Shown piece after piece: positions 1-7,813 of a DNA stretch of 61,869 bases (its first letter is position 1; the number at the start of each line of letters is the position of its first letter). Made by a program: the position numbers and the translations under genes. The notes under the pieces were generated by a model. The model had not been told where the DNA came from and ran no database searches. It worked only from the letters and a program-made list of their open reading frames with translations. Source of the stretch: Acidobacterium sp. (GTDB taxonomy: Bacteria; Acidobacteriota; Terriglobia; Terriglobales; Acidobacteriaceae); contig PMUI01000045.1 of NCBI GenBank assembly GCA_003166955.1, positions 8,176-70,044 on the forward strand, in the 5' to 3' direction.

Positions 1-264
1 AGGCTGAGCCACTCCCCGACATCTCGGTTAGCCTCGACGTTTCTTCAGTTTACTCGACCCGCGCTGACGCGGCAAACCGGCCGCCACCCCCGAGACCCGC
101 CGCCCGCCGCCGAGAAATCCCGCCCCGCCGGCCGCTGCACTGAGGTAATAACACCGGGCCGCCATTGAACCCCTGAGTCAGTTAGTCCACTGTGATCAAT
201 AACCACTTCTGCCTGGCATCGACCCGCCGATCCGTGGCCGCACGACAGTCGTTAGGAGACTGCA
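1..264. other. upstream region of the Flp pilin, no gene seen
   Basis: GC-rich leader with no convincing reading frame. It should contain the pilin promoter, but I see no clear sigma-70 or sigma-54 consensus. The only clear signal is the Shine-Dalgarno sequence at about 254-259. Confidence 0.4.
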
Positions 265-435
265 ATGAGCATCGCCACTAAGCATCTGCTGGAGCTGCTC
301 CGGGACGAATCCGGCCAGGACCTCATCGAATACGGACTGATCCTCGCGGTCATGGCGCTCGCTCTCATCGCCTCCATGACGAAACTTACCAACTCCATCT
401 CCAACTTCTTCAATAACGTCGGCAACAGCTTCTAA
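265..435 (+). CDS. Flp/Fap-type pilin (class IVb, Tad system), 56 aa
   Basis: Short open frame of 56 residues with the Flp pilin layout: a charged N-terminal leader (residues 1-16), then the prepilin processing context GQDLIEYGLI at about residues 17-26, followed by a single hydrophobic helix (about 24-38) and a polar tail ending in NVGNSF. The Glu-Tyr pair after the processing glycine is the family signature (G/xxxxEY). A ribosome-binding site TAGGAGA lies about 6 bases before the ATG. Flp pilins are processed by TadV/CpaA and assembled by Tad machinery into adhesive pili. No tad/cpa genes are visible here, so the rest of the system is either upstream of the window or elsewhere. Family assignment is confident; function in adhesion is inferred from the family. 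Confidence 0.85.
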   Translation: MSIATKHLLELLRDESGQDLIEYGLILAVMALALIASMTKLTNSISNFFNNVGNSF

Positions 436-531
436 GCTCCTCCCCCGCCAGCCTTCCCCCATCCCCCAGCTGTTGTCACAATAGAAGATGAGGGCCGGAT
501 CCAAATCCGGCCCCTCTCCTGGTCCACTCCT

Positions 532-1476
532 GTGACTCCGCGCGACTCCATTGACTTCCCCGCGATCCGCGTTCTCGACGGCGCCATGGCCACCGAACTC
601 GAGCGCCGCGGTTGCGACATCGCCGGGCCGCTGTGGTCGGCGCATGTGCTCGATCAATCCCCGGCGACCATCACCGCCGTCCATCTCGACTACCTCCGCG
701 CAGGCGCCGACTGCATCTCCACCGCGAGTTATCAGGTCTCCGCCCTCGGCTATCGAGAACTCGGCCGCCCTCCCGATGACGCCGCGCGCGCCCTGCGTCA
801 GTCCGTCGACCTCGCGGAGCAGGCACGTGCGCAATACGCTCGCGAAAATCCTCGCCGCATCTGGATCGCCTCCTCCCTCGGCCCCTACGGCGCTGCGCTC
901 CACAATGGCGCCGAATACCATGGCGCCTACTCCATCGGCTTCGACGACCTGGTCGCCTTCCACGCCGAGCGCCTCGCCATCCTCGCTGCAACCAACGCCG
1001 ATCTCCTCGCCCTCGAAACCATCCCGTCGCTCGAAGAGGCCCGTGCCATCCTGCGCGCCCTCGAGCAATATCCGGAACTCACCGCCTGGATCTCGTTCAC
1101 CTGTCGCGGCGCCGCGCACGTCGCTCATGGCGAGCCGCTGCGCGACTGTGCGGAAGCCCTCGCAGCCTCAGCGCGGGTCGCCGCCATCGGCATCAACTGC
1201 ACAGCGCCGCAGCATGTCGCCGCGCTCATCGCCGAAGCCCGCCTCGGATGCCGCGACCGCAAGCCCATCATCGTCTATCCCAACTCCGGCGAAACCTGGG
1301 ACGTAGCCACGCGCAGCTGGCGCGGCACATCCGACAGCTCTCACTTTGGTGCGCTCGCCCGCTCCTGGTATGCCGCCGGAGCGCAGGCCGTCGGCGGGTG
1401 TTGCCGCACCGGTCCCGCGCAAATCGCCGCCGTCGCCGCCGCATCCCGCGCGCCTCTCCCAGCCGCTCCACCGTAG
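532..1476 (+). CDS. mmuM: homocysteine S-methyltransferase
   Basis: Predicted cytosolic zinc enzyme that moves a methyl group from S-methylmethionine (or S-adenosylmethionine) to homocysteine, giving methionine. The 314 residues match the usual MmuM length (about 310) and form one barrel domain: the N-terminal LDGAMATELERRG strand, the family motif GAEYHGAY near residues 126-133, and the three zinc cysteines Cys223 (GINC), Cys290 and Cys291 (GGCCR). Translation must begin upstream of the LDGA strand, and GTG at 532 is the only suitable start, though no good Shine-Dalgarno precedes it. It stands alone, followed 14 bases later by tRNA-Arg. No permease (mmuP) is adjacent, so a housekeeping or salvage role is more likely than dedicated S-methylmethionine uptake. 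Confidence 0.9.
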   Translation: MTPRDSIDFPAIRVLDGAMATELERRGCDIAGPLWSAHVLDQSPATITAVHLDYLRAGADCISTASYQVSALGYRELGRPPDDAARALRQSVDLAEQARAQYARENPRRIWIASSLGPYGAALHNGAEYHGAYSIGFDDLVAFHAERLAILAATNADLLALETIPSLEEARAILRALEQYPELTAWISFTCRGAAHVAHGEPLRDCAEALAASARVAAIGINCTAPQHVAALIAEARLGCRDRKPIIVYPNSGETWDVATRSWRGTSDSSHFGALARSWYAAGAQAVGGCCRTGPAQIAAVAAASRAPLPAAPP

Positions 1477-1490
1477 TATTCTTGAGGAGC

Positions 1491-1567
1491 GCGCCCGTAG
1501 CTCAGCTGGATAGAGCGGATGCCTCCGGAGCATCAGGTCGGGAGTTCGAATCTCTCCGGGCGCACCA
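1491..1567 (+). tRNA. tRNA-Arg (anticodon CCG)
   Basis: A complete cloverleaf can be folded by eye. The acceptor arm GCGCCCG (1491-1497) pairs with CGGGCGC (1557-1563), discriminator A is at 1564, and CCA is encoded at 1565-1567. The D arm is GCTCAGCTGGATAGAGC. The anticodon stem GATGC/GCATC encloses loop CTCCGGA with anticodon CCG, which reads CGG. The T arm contains GTTCGAATC. Its 3' end is duplicated 1.6 kb downstream (see findings). Confidence 0.97.
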
Positions 1568-2464
1568 TACTTCCCCTTTTCCCTCAATCGCTTCTGGTGT
1601 TTTCTCTCTGTTCTCCAAAATGCGGCTTTCCGGGGTGTGCCCATTTTTGTGCCCACCCTGAGCCGGATTGAGCCGGGAGATAAGTGTCTTCTGGTTCACC
1701 CAAATCGGAATCCCGGCCAAAGCCAAATAGCCGGTTTCGGCGGATGGTTCAAGGAATTACCATTCCGCCGTTTCCGGAACCCATTCACAATGGGCAACAC
1801 AATGAGACGTGTCCGAAGCGCGAGGCTAATGGCCTTTAATGCACGCGGTGAGAGGAATAACTACGCCCCCAAGTGCAACGATGCGTGATGGAATAAGCAC
1901 CACGACCATGACCATAATCGAAATCCTTTCCCAAATTAGTGATCCAGTTACGGAGGTCCAAAACTACCCCCCGCGACCCAATTCAGGGACGAATCGAGAT
2001 TCCACCGAGGTAGAGTGCGCTTGTCATCCGGCAACAAAGATCACACCCAGTCGGGAGCAATGCGGGAGAACGGAGGCAGAAACAAAGACAAATACAGCAA
2101 TCGAACAACGAAGGAAACGGCGAATCAACACTTGTTGGATGCAGATCGGAAACAGTCGGTCTACCCAGTCTTGCCACGTAACGCAATCTGCGCGTATCTC
2201 GTCGTCCCACACCATCTACCACTTGTGAACACGCTTCATACAACTTATTGGTCAGTTAAGACGCACTTGGATCAGAACATCATTCCCCCGCCAGCCAATC
2301 CCTGACGCCTCAAATTGACTTCACGGGAGAATTGGGGCGCACGGGAAAGGGCTCCGGGCCGCTGAGCGATTTGAAGGAGCGGCGTAGCGAGCGCGTTTTA
2401 GAGAACATTGAAGATTTGCGATCCTGTCTGCAACTCCACCAGGTAGCTGCGCTACACTTCTCGC
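1568..2464. other. 897-base segment without a convincing gene, atypical composition
   Basis: Downstream of tRNA-Arg the sequence is visibly less GC-rich than its surroundings and has no frame with family features or good codon use. Short frames exist on both strands but none has a credible start or recognisable protein. It forms the left part of a segment bounded by tRNA 3'-end duplicates. No integrase was found in it. Confidence 0.4.
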
Positions 2465-2803
2465 ATGAATACAATTGAGCTTCTCTCTTCCATCGATTCT
2501 GAAATTGCCCGTCTTCAGGAAGCCCGCGCACTGTTAGCCGGTCAGAATGTGCACAGCACACGCACTGCTAGACCAACCAGGAAACACAAGATGAGCGCAG
2601 CAGCCCGCGCACGGATCGGAGCCGCAACTAAGGCACGGTGGGCTGCCGGGAAGATGGGTAAACAAAGCCAATCACGTCTCAAGAAATTGAAGGCACTGCC
2701 AGCCAGGAAACACCACACCATGAGCGCTGCTGGCCGTGCCCGGATCGCAGCCGCACAGCGGGCACGCTGGGCAAAGCTGAAGGTCGCTAAGAAGGCAGCC
2801 TAA
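2465..2803 (+). CDS. small basic protein with duplicated MSAA-R-AR motif
   Basis: 112 residues, very rich in Lys, Arg and Ala. The first 27 residues form a predicted helix (ELLSSIDSEIARLQEARALL). Two near-identical blocks follow, about residues 40-60 and 82-103, each reading K-H-x-(M/T)-S-A-A-x-R-A-R-I-x-A-A-x-x-A-R-W-A. The blocks are similar in DNA as well as protein, so they arose by internal duplication. Similar helix-plus-basic-repeat proteins are frequent in acidobacteria but lack an established function. The charge suggests nucleic-acid binding, which is inference. No clear Shine-Dalgarno precedes the ATG. It lies within the tRNA-flanked segment. Confidence 0.6.
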   Translation: MNTIELLSSIDSEIARLQEARALLAGQNVHSTRTARPTRKHKMSAAARARIGAATKARWAAGKMGKQSQSRLKKLKALPARKHHTMSAAGRARIAAAQRARWAKLKVAKKAA

Positions 2804-2826
2804 AGAACGGCGGGAGGGCCCCAGCT

Positions 2827-3174
2827 ATGGCTCATTCACTTGGGTGGGTCACTGATGCTTGTGCCAATGGAGCTATGTTGAGGCTAGAGACCGACATTTT
2901 CAAGAGACCGCACAGGCATTTGGCTCAGTACGCGAGCCCTCCGCTGCCGCCATCAAATTTCATGGCCTGCATTGCGTTTCAGGATTCCACATCCGTTCTG
3001 CGGAATTTCAGAGCGAACGATTTGCAGGGCATAATTGCACAAATGGGTTCTGTACTCTTGCCGGATGCCGATAATCTCTACCATTGGTTTGCCGAGCATG
3101 ACACGTGGTTTTGTATACGTGAAGTGCCGGACGAAGAATTCGAGAGCCTATTGAGAATCGGTCACTCCGGGTAA
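2827..3174 (+). CDS. hypothetical protein
   Basis: 115-residue frame not assignable to a family. The C-terminal part from an internal ATG at 2962 (70 residues, ending DTWFCIREVPDEEFESLL) looks more protein-like than the N-terminal 45 residues, so the true start may be 2962. It begins 23 bases after the preceding small basic protein and ends just before the 12-bp tRNA-end duplicate. Coding status is uncertain. Confidence 0.35.
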   Translation: MAHSLGWVTDACANGAMLRLETDIFKRPHRHLAQYASPPLPPSNFMACIAFQDSTSVLRNFRANDLQGIIAQMGSVLLPDADNLYHWFAEHDTWFCIREVPDEEFESLLRIGHSG

Positions 3175-3228
3175 AGCCCGGGCGCACCAGATCCACCCAC
3201 TCCCCGCCCGATCCCACATCCCCCTCCG

Positions 3229-3663
3229 TTAAAACCACAAATCCCAAACCTCATCTTCCCAAAGCACACCCTTGGCAGCGTCGCGCGGATTGTAATGGAC
3301 GTTCACGGTCGCCCCCGTAAGTCTTTCCGCGGCCTTCTTTCCAGCACTCTCCGTCACGCAATTAAACTTGTATTTACCCGAATGATCGGTGCCATTCACG
3401 CTGTAGTTGTACCGGAACGAAATGCGCCAGTACCGAGCCCCATTCGCTCCGCCAGACTCGTACGTGTTCTCGAGATCCACCACCGCGCCCTGCGCCGTGG
3501 GCCAACTGCGGGTGCGATGTTTGCGCCACTTCTCGAGGAGCATACTCCCCGCGGCATAGACGACAAGAGCGCCCGCTGCCACAGCAATGCCGGTCCACGA
3601 ATGCAGCTTCCATATTGCGTAGGGCAGGGAAATGAGTGTGAGTGCCATAGAGAAGTGCAGCAT
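3229..3663 (-). CDS. DUF3592-like membrane protein
   Basis: 144 residues from the chosen ATG at 3663. An upstream in-frame start at 3804 would add 47 residues with no protein-like character. Two hydrophobic segments lie near the N-terminus (about residues 5-20 and 24-43), followed by a charged soluble domain. That domain has features of DUF3592: a tryptophan-rich strand (SWPTAQGAVVD), a strand WRISFRYNYSVNGTDHSG, and a late VHYNPRDAAKG segment. DUF3592 proteins are uncharacterised membrane-anchored beta-sandwich proteins. The gene is isolated and points away from its neighbours. Confidence 0.6.
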   Translation of the reverse strand: MLHFSMALTLISLPYAIWKLHSWTGIAVAAGALVVYAAGSMLLEKWRKHRTRSWPTAQGAVVDLENTYESGGANGARYWRISFRYNYSVNGTDHSGKYKFNCVTESAGKKAAERLTGATVNVHYNPRDAAKGVLWEDEVWDLWF

Positions 3664-3861
3664 AGATGCAGGAAGCGATTCGCGCAATCGGTTTTTGCGA
3701 TACCAGCATCGGGCATACGCATTTTTGGCGGAGATACTTTGCAGGCAGATCGTCTCACCAGGCGCTCTTCGTTTCCCGCCCTTTGAAGAACGCCCCACCA
3801 ACAATCCGCCCGTGCTCGCTGCGCCCTGCGTGACCTATACTGGCTCCCGGACGGGCCCACT

Positions 3862-4665
3862 ATGAACAGCGTCTCCGGAAAGAGACTCCTCCTCGCGGCG
3901 TGCTCTCTCTTCCTGCTTCTTGCCTCCGACGCCTTCGCCAAAGACGCGCCGACGGTCATCGTCTGGCCCGATTCAGGCAGCCCCGTGGTGCGCTTCACCT
4001 TCGGTAAACTCCGAGCCCTCGAATCGGTCGAGCACCAGCAGGCCTACGAGGTCGATACTCAGGTCACGAACCTCTGGGACAAGCGCATTCCTGAAGCTCG
4101 CTTCGCAATCTATCTCTTCGACAAGAAGAACGTCAGGATCGGAGAAGGGCTCATCGCCATCAGCAATGTGGCGCCCGGCGAAACCATCAAGTTCGAAACC
4201 AACATCATGGCTTCCGGCCAGGCTGTTTCCATGAAGCTCGCGCCGCAATCGCTCCCCGACGAGTTGCATGCGTTGCTGCCGCCAAAAACAATTTCCCTCA
4301 CCGTAAACTCCGTCCCGCAGGACGCCCACTTCACGCTCGATGGCAAGGACGCCGGCACCACTCCCAAGTCCATCGAGGTCACCATCGGCACGCACATCCT
4401 CGAATTCGATAAAGAAGGCTTCAGCCGCGGCAAGTATCTCTTCTCCATCGGCCCCGACGATGTCTCCGGTGGCAGCGTCAGCTATGAGCTCGGCACCTCG
4501 GCCCACGACACCATCGAAATGCGCGACGGCGCCATCATCAATGGCGATCTGCTGTCCATCTCGGCCACTGAAGTCATCGTCAAAGTCGACGGCAATACCC
4601 GCACCCTCGATCGCGCTCAGGTCAGGCGGATCACCCTGACTGAGCGTAAGCCGGAAAGCAAGTGA
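3862..4665 (+). CDS. exported PEGA-domain protein
   Basis: 267 residues. Residues 1-26 are a clear Sec signal peptide (basic start, LLLAACSLFLLLAS core, cleavage near DAFA-KD). Residues about 30-135 form an Ig-like/FxLD region with hydrophobic strands. Residues about 142-190 form a PEGA domain (SLTVNSVPQDAHFTLDGKDA ... GTHILEFDKEGF), a small surface-layer-type beta domain often anchored to the envelope. The C-terminal 50 residues resemble a short SH3-like strand repeat (GDLLSISATEVIVKVDG). Only 4 bases separate it from the following propeller gene, so the two are probably co-transcribed envelope proteins. Exact role unknown. Confidence 0.75.
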   Translation: MNSVSGKRLLLAACSLFLLLASDAFAKDAPTVIVWPDSGSPVVRFTFGKLRALESVEHQQAYEVDTQVTNLWDKRIPEARFAIYLFDKKNVRIGEGLIAISNVAPGETIKFETNIMASGQAVSMKLAPQSLPDELHALLPPKTISLTVNSVPQDAHFTLDGKDAGTTPKSIEVTIGTHILEFDKEGFSRGKYLFSIGPDDVSGGSVSYELGTSAHDTIEMRDGAIINGDLLSISATEVIVKVDGNTRTLDRAQVRRITLTERKPESK

Positions 4666-4669
4666 ACCC

Positions 4670-6205
4670 ATGAAGCATTGCCCGCCCCTGTCCTTCTCCC
4701 TCCTCGCCCTCTGCGGACTGTCCCTCCTCCCGCTCGCCGGCCACGCCCAAAGCCTCGGCCTCTTCGACAGCCAGTCTGACGTCGGCTCCGTCACACCTCC
4801 CGGCACCGCAACCTACGATCCCGCAACGGCGACCTACACCCTCACCTCCGCCGGCGCGAACCTCTGGGGCACAACCGACGGCTTCCACTTCCTCTGGAAG
4901 AAAATCTCCGGCGACGCCGTCCTCACCGCCGACATCGCTTTCCCCGACACCGCGGGCGACCACAGTCCACATCGAAAGGCGATCCTGATTCTTCGCCAGA
5001 CCCTCGACGCCAGCTCCGCCTATGCCGACGCGGCGCTGCACGGCGCGGGCCTCACCGCCCTCCAGTACCGCCGCACCGATGGTGGCATCACTGAAGGCCT
5101 CGAGCTGAACATCGCCGCTCCCGCTCGTCTCCGCATCGAAAAACTAGGCGACACCTTCACCATGTATCTCGCCGCAGCGCCCAACGCCCCGCTGCACCAG
5201 GTCGGCGCCGGCACGCAGCTTCATCTCGCCGATCCCTTCTACATCGGTATCGGCCTTTGCTCGCACGATCCGAACAAAACCGAGAAGGCCGTCTTCTCCC
5301 ACGTCACTCTCGACCAGCCCGCGCCGCTGCCCTCCACCCTCGCCCTCTACAGCACCCTCAACACCATCGGCGACGATCCCGACTTCCGCCGCGACGTCAT
5401 CGTCTGGTCAGCGCAGGCCCACTTCGAAGCCCCCAACTGGACCCGCGACGGCAAAACCCTCATCTTCAACCAGGACGGCAAAATCATGACCGTCCCCGCC
5501 GACGGCGGCACGCCGCAACCCCTCAACATCGGCGACGCCACCCACTGCAACGGCAGCCACGGCCTCTCGCCCGACGGCAAGCTCCTCGCCATCAGCTGCG
5601 CGACGCCCGGCAAACCGGAATCCCGCGTCTACATCGTTCCCTTTACCGGCGGCGAGCCGACCGTCGTCACCGAGCACCCAAACTCCTACTTCCACAGCTG
5701 GTCGCCCGACGGCAAAACCATCATCTTCACCCGTCCCGACCACGGCTCCGGCAACATCTTCGCCATCTCCGTCGACGGCAGCGAAGAGCACGCCCTCACC
5801 ACCGGCACTGGCATCAGCGACGACCCCGACTGCTCCCCCGACGGCCAGTACATCTACTTCAACTCCGACCGCGGCGGCACTATGCAGATTTGGCGCATGC
5901 ACCCCGACGGCTCCTCGCCCGAGCAGATCACCAGCGACGACTACGTCAACTGGACCCCGCACGTCTCCCCCAACGGCAAATCCATCGTCTTCATCAGCTA
6001 TGAGAAGGGAACCACCGGCCATCCCGCGAACAAGCCCATCGAGCTCCGCATCATGTCCCTCGACGACCGCAAAATCCATGTTCTCTTCCAGCTCACCGGC
6101 GGCTCCGGCACCATGAACGTCCCGTCCTGGGCGCCGGACAGCAAGCACCTCTCCTTCGTCAGCTATCAAATGTTGCCTGCGGAGGACACCGCCGGCCCAC
6201 AATAA
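4670..6205 (+). CDS. secreted TolB-like beta-propeller protein with N-terminal jelly-roll
   Basis: 511 residues with a signal peptide (residues 1-26, ending GHAQS). Residues about 55-215 look like a DUF1349/laminin-type jelly roll (FHFLWKKISGDAVLTADIAF). Residues about 240-500 carry at least six PD40/WD40-like blades, each with the S-P-D-G-K pattern followed by a hydrophobic strand (for example SPDGKLLAIS, SPDGKTIIFT, SPDGQYIYFN, SPNGKSIVFI). PD40 propellers bind proteins or sugars and are common in acidobacterial secreted proteins. It follows the PEGA gene by 4 bases. No catalytic motif is seen; a binding or sensing role is inferred. Confidence 0.75.
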   Translation: MKHCPPLSFSLLALCGLSLLPLAGHAQSLGLFDSQSDVGSVTPPGTATYDPATATYTLTSAGANLWGTTDGFHFLWKKISGDAVLTADIAFPDTAGDHSPHRKAILILRQTLDASSAYADAALHGAGLTALQYRRTDGGITEGLELNIAAPARLRIEKLGDTFTMYLAAAPNAPLHQVGAGTQLHLADPFYIGIGLCSHDPNKTEKAVFSHVTLDQPAPLPSTLALYSTLNTIGDDPDFRRDVIVWSAQAHFEAPNWTRDGKTLIFNQDGKIMTVPADGGTPQPLNIGDATHCNGSHGLSPDGKLLAISCATPGKPESRVYIVPFTGGEPTVVTEHPNSYFHSWSPDGKTIIFTRPDHGSGNIFAISVDGSEEHALTTGTGISDDPDCSPDGQYIYFNSDRGGTMQIWRMHPDGSSPEQITSDDYVNWTPHVSPNGKSIVFISYEKGTTGHPANKPIELRIMSLDDRKIHVLFQLTGGSGTMNVPSWAPDSKHLSFVSYQMLPAEDTAGPQ

Positions 6206-6260
6206 TACCCACCCCGCTGCAAAGCAGGTGTGCGACCGCGTCAGGTTCGCGCTCGCCGAA

Positions 6261-6470
6261 TCAACCCCTCGTCATTGAGCTCGATTCAGGCTGAGTCGAC
6301 AGCCCGCCAATCGACCACTCGCCGTCCAATAGCTGCATCGGCAGCGTTTCCCCGTTGACCGTGAGCTGATAGCTTCCATCCTCAAGACTCTCCGCAACGT
6401 CGCGAATGCGGTAATTGGTGTAGGTCACATCCTTCGACCGTCGCTGGGTCAGCTTCAACGCGGACACCAT
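6261..6470 (-). CDS. small hypothetical protein
   Basis: 69 residues from ATG 6470 (a GTG at 6539 would give 92). The C-terminal 45 residues alternate polar and hydrophobic in strand-like fashion (NYRIRDVAESLEDG, YQLTVNGETLPMQLL, EWSIGG) and look coding. No family was recognised and no Shine-Dalgarno is evident. It lies convergent to the propeller gene in a gap of about 600 bases. The rest of that gap, up to 6802, holds nothing else convincing. Confidence 0.35.
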   Translation of the reverse strand: MVSALKLTQRRSKDVTYTNYRIRDVAESLEDGSYQLTVNGETLPMQLLDGEWSIGGLSTQPESSSMTRG

Positions 6471-6802
6471 GCAGGTGCTTTTCCGTCCTTGCCCACAAAT
6501 AGTTCCTGCAAGAATCTCCGATACTCTCAGCAACTCCACATCGTCTCCAGTCTTCCCCGCCGCGGAAGCACAACATTTCAGGCTGAAGGTGTGATGTACC
6601 GAACGGCACTTCGGCTTTACGCGGCCTCGAACTACTTCGAGGCTAAATCCGTCTCAAAAGCCAGGCCGTGACGAGAATCACATCGGTTTTCCTGTTCAGC
6701 AGGCGCCCGCGTCAGACCCCGAGTCGCACCACGGATCCCACCGAAGTGCCCGTGTTTTCCCGGCTTCCGTGTGCTACCATGCCCACACTCGGAGACAGCT
6801 CT

Positions 6803-7813
6803 ATGTCAGGCGGACAAAGCTGGTCGGCGCCTGAGGGCCTCGCGCAAACCACTGCCGGTTACGACCTCAGGCCTCTTTCCACCGGCGAAATTCTCGACCG
6901 CACCTTCCAGCTGTATCGCTCCCGCTTTGCCCTTTTCGCCAGCCTCGCCGCCCTTCCCGCCGCGGTCAATTTCCTCAGCGGCGTCCTCCAACTCCTCTTC
7001 ATGACAGGCGACCGCGCCCTGCCCAATGGCTGGCACATCCCCGTCAGCCGCTTGCCCATCGTCACCTCTGCCATCTCCATCGCCAGCTTGCTCCTCTATT
7101 TCGTCTTCTACGGAATCACGCAGGCAGCGACCACTTGGGCGGTCGCGGAAATCTACCTCGGCAAGCCTGCCTCCGTCGGCGCCGCATGGAAGACAGCCAC
7201 CTCCCGCTGGCTCCGCTATGTGCTGGTCACACTGCGCCAGTACTGGAGCATCATGTGGTGGCCCGCCGTTGCCCTCTCCGTATTCTTCGCCGCCCTTGTC
7301 CTGGTTCCGAGACTCGGAGGCGGCGCCATCGTCGCCGTCGGCATTCTCTCCTTCATCTTTGGATTGCAGGTGCTGGCCAGCTGCATCTACGCCGTGTACG
7401 CTGCCATCCGCGTCTCGCTCGGCATCCCCGCTTCCGTCATCGAATCCCTCGGCGCTAACGCCGCTGTCCGTCGCAGCATGGCCCTCCTCACCCAGCGCAA
7501 GGGACGAATCTTTCTCATGTGGCTGCTCGTCGTGGCGATCAGCATGATCGTCGGTATGGTGCTGGCCCCGCTCGCCTTCCTCGCCCTGCGCGCGCAGGGC
7601 GCCGAGCGCTACATTCTCCAGATGGTCCAGCTCACCGGCTCGTTTATCAGCAGCATGCTCGTCGGCCCGGTGGCAGCCATCGCCCTCTGCCTCTTCTATT
7701 TCGACGAGCGCGTCCGCCACGAAGGCTTCGACATCGAGTTCCTCATGTTGCGCGCCGGCCCCCCGCCCCCCAACCCCGTTGCGGAGGCAACAACATCTCC
7801 GGAGCCGGTATAA
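6803..7813 (+). CDS. multi-span integral membrane protein, first gene of the MoxR/DUF58 module
   Basis: 336 residues. ATG at 6803 is preferred because GGAGA lies 7 bases upstream; earlier in-frame ATGs (6668, 6779) lack this and add unlikely sequence. Five to six hydrophobic segments are seen: about 43-66, 85-110, 140-170, 172-200, 240-265 and 275-300. Its arrangement (RPLSTGEILDRTFQLYRSRF near the N-terminus) resembles the membrane domain of the glycerophosphodiester phosphodiesterase/DUF975-like group, but no catalytic domain is present. It is followed by DUF4129, DUF4350, MoxR and DUF58 genes, a conserved but poorly understood envelope module. Its role is inferred only from that context. 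Confidence 0.75.
   Translation: MSGGQSWSAPEGLAQTTAGYDLRPLSTGEILDRTFQLYRSRFALFASLAALPAAVNFLSGVLQLLFMTGDRALPNGWHIPVSRLPIVTSAISIASLLLYFVFYGITQAATTWAVAEIYLGKPASVGAAWKTATSRWLRYVLVTLRQYWSIMWWPAVALSVFFAALVLVPRLGGGAIVAVGILSFIFGLQVLASCIYAVYAAIRVSLGIPASVIESLGANAAVRRSMALLTQRKGRIFLMWLLVVAISMIVGMVLAPLAFLALRAQGAERYILQMVQLTGSFISSMLVGPVAAIALCLFYFDERVRHEGFDIEFLMLRAGPPPPNPVAEATTSPEPV

Larger units (their letters stand above)
1556..3189. mobile_element. possible small integrated element bounded by tRNA-Arg 3'-end duplicates
   Basis: The last 12 bases of tRNA-Arg including CCA (CCGGGCGCACCA, 1556-1567) recur at 3178-3189. Between them lie about 1.6 kb of less GC-rich sequence with two unrecognised small genes. 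This is the arrangement left by site-specific integration into a tRNA gene (attL in the tRNA, attR distal). No integrase is present, so if real it is a remnant or a mobilisable satellite. Twelve bases is short, and a chance match is possible. Confidence 0.3.

Noticed and set aside
1168-1726. Minus-strand frames across tRNA-Arg, with IRTPDL-like and RPDAPEA-like peptides
   Set aside because: They are antisense to tRNA-Arg; peptides of this form are a well-known artefact of translating tRNA genes.
1568-2464. Phage-type integrase next to tRNA-Arg
   Set aside because: No frame shows the Arg-His-x-x-Arg-Tyr set of tyrosine recombinases; if an integrase was present it has been lost.
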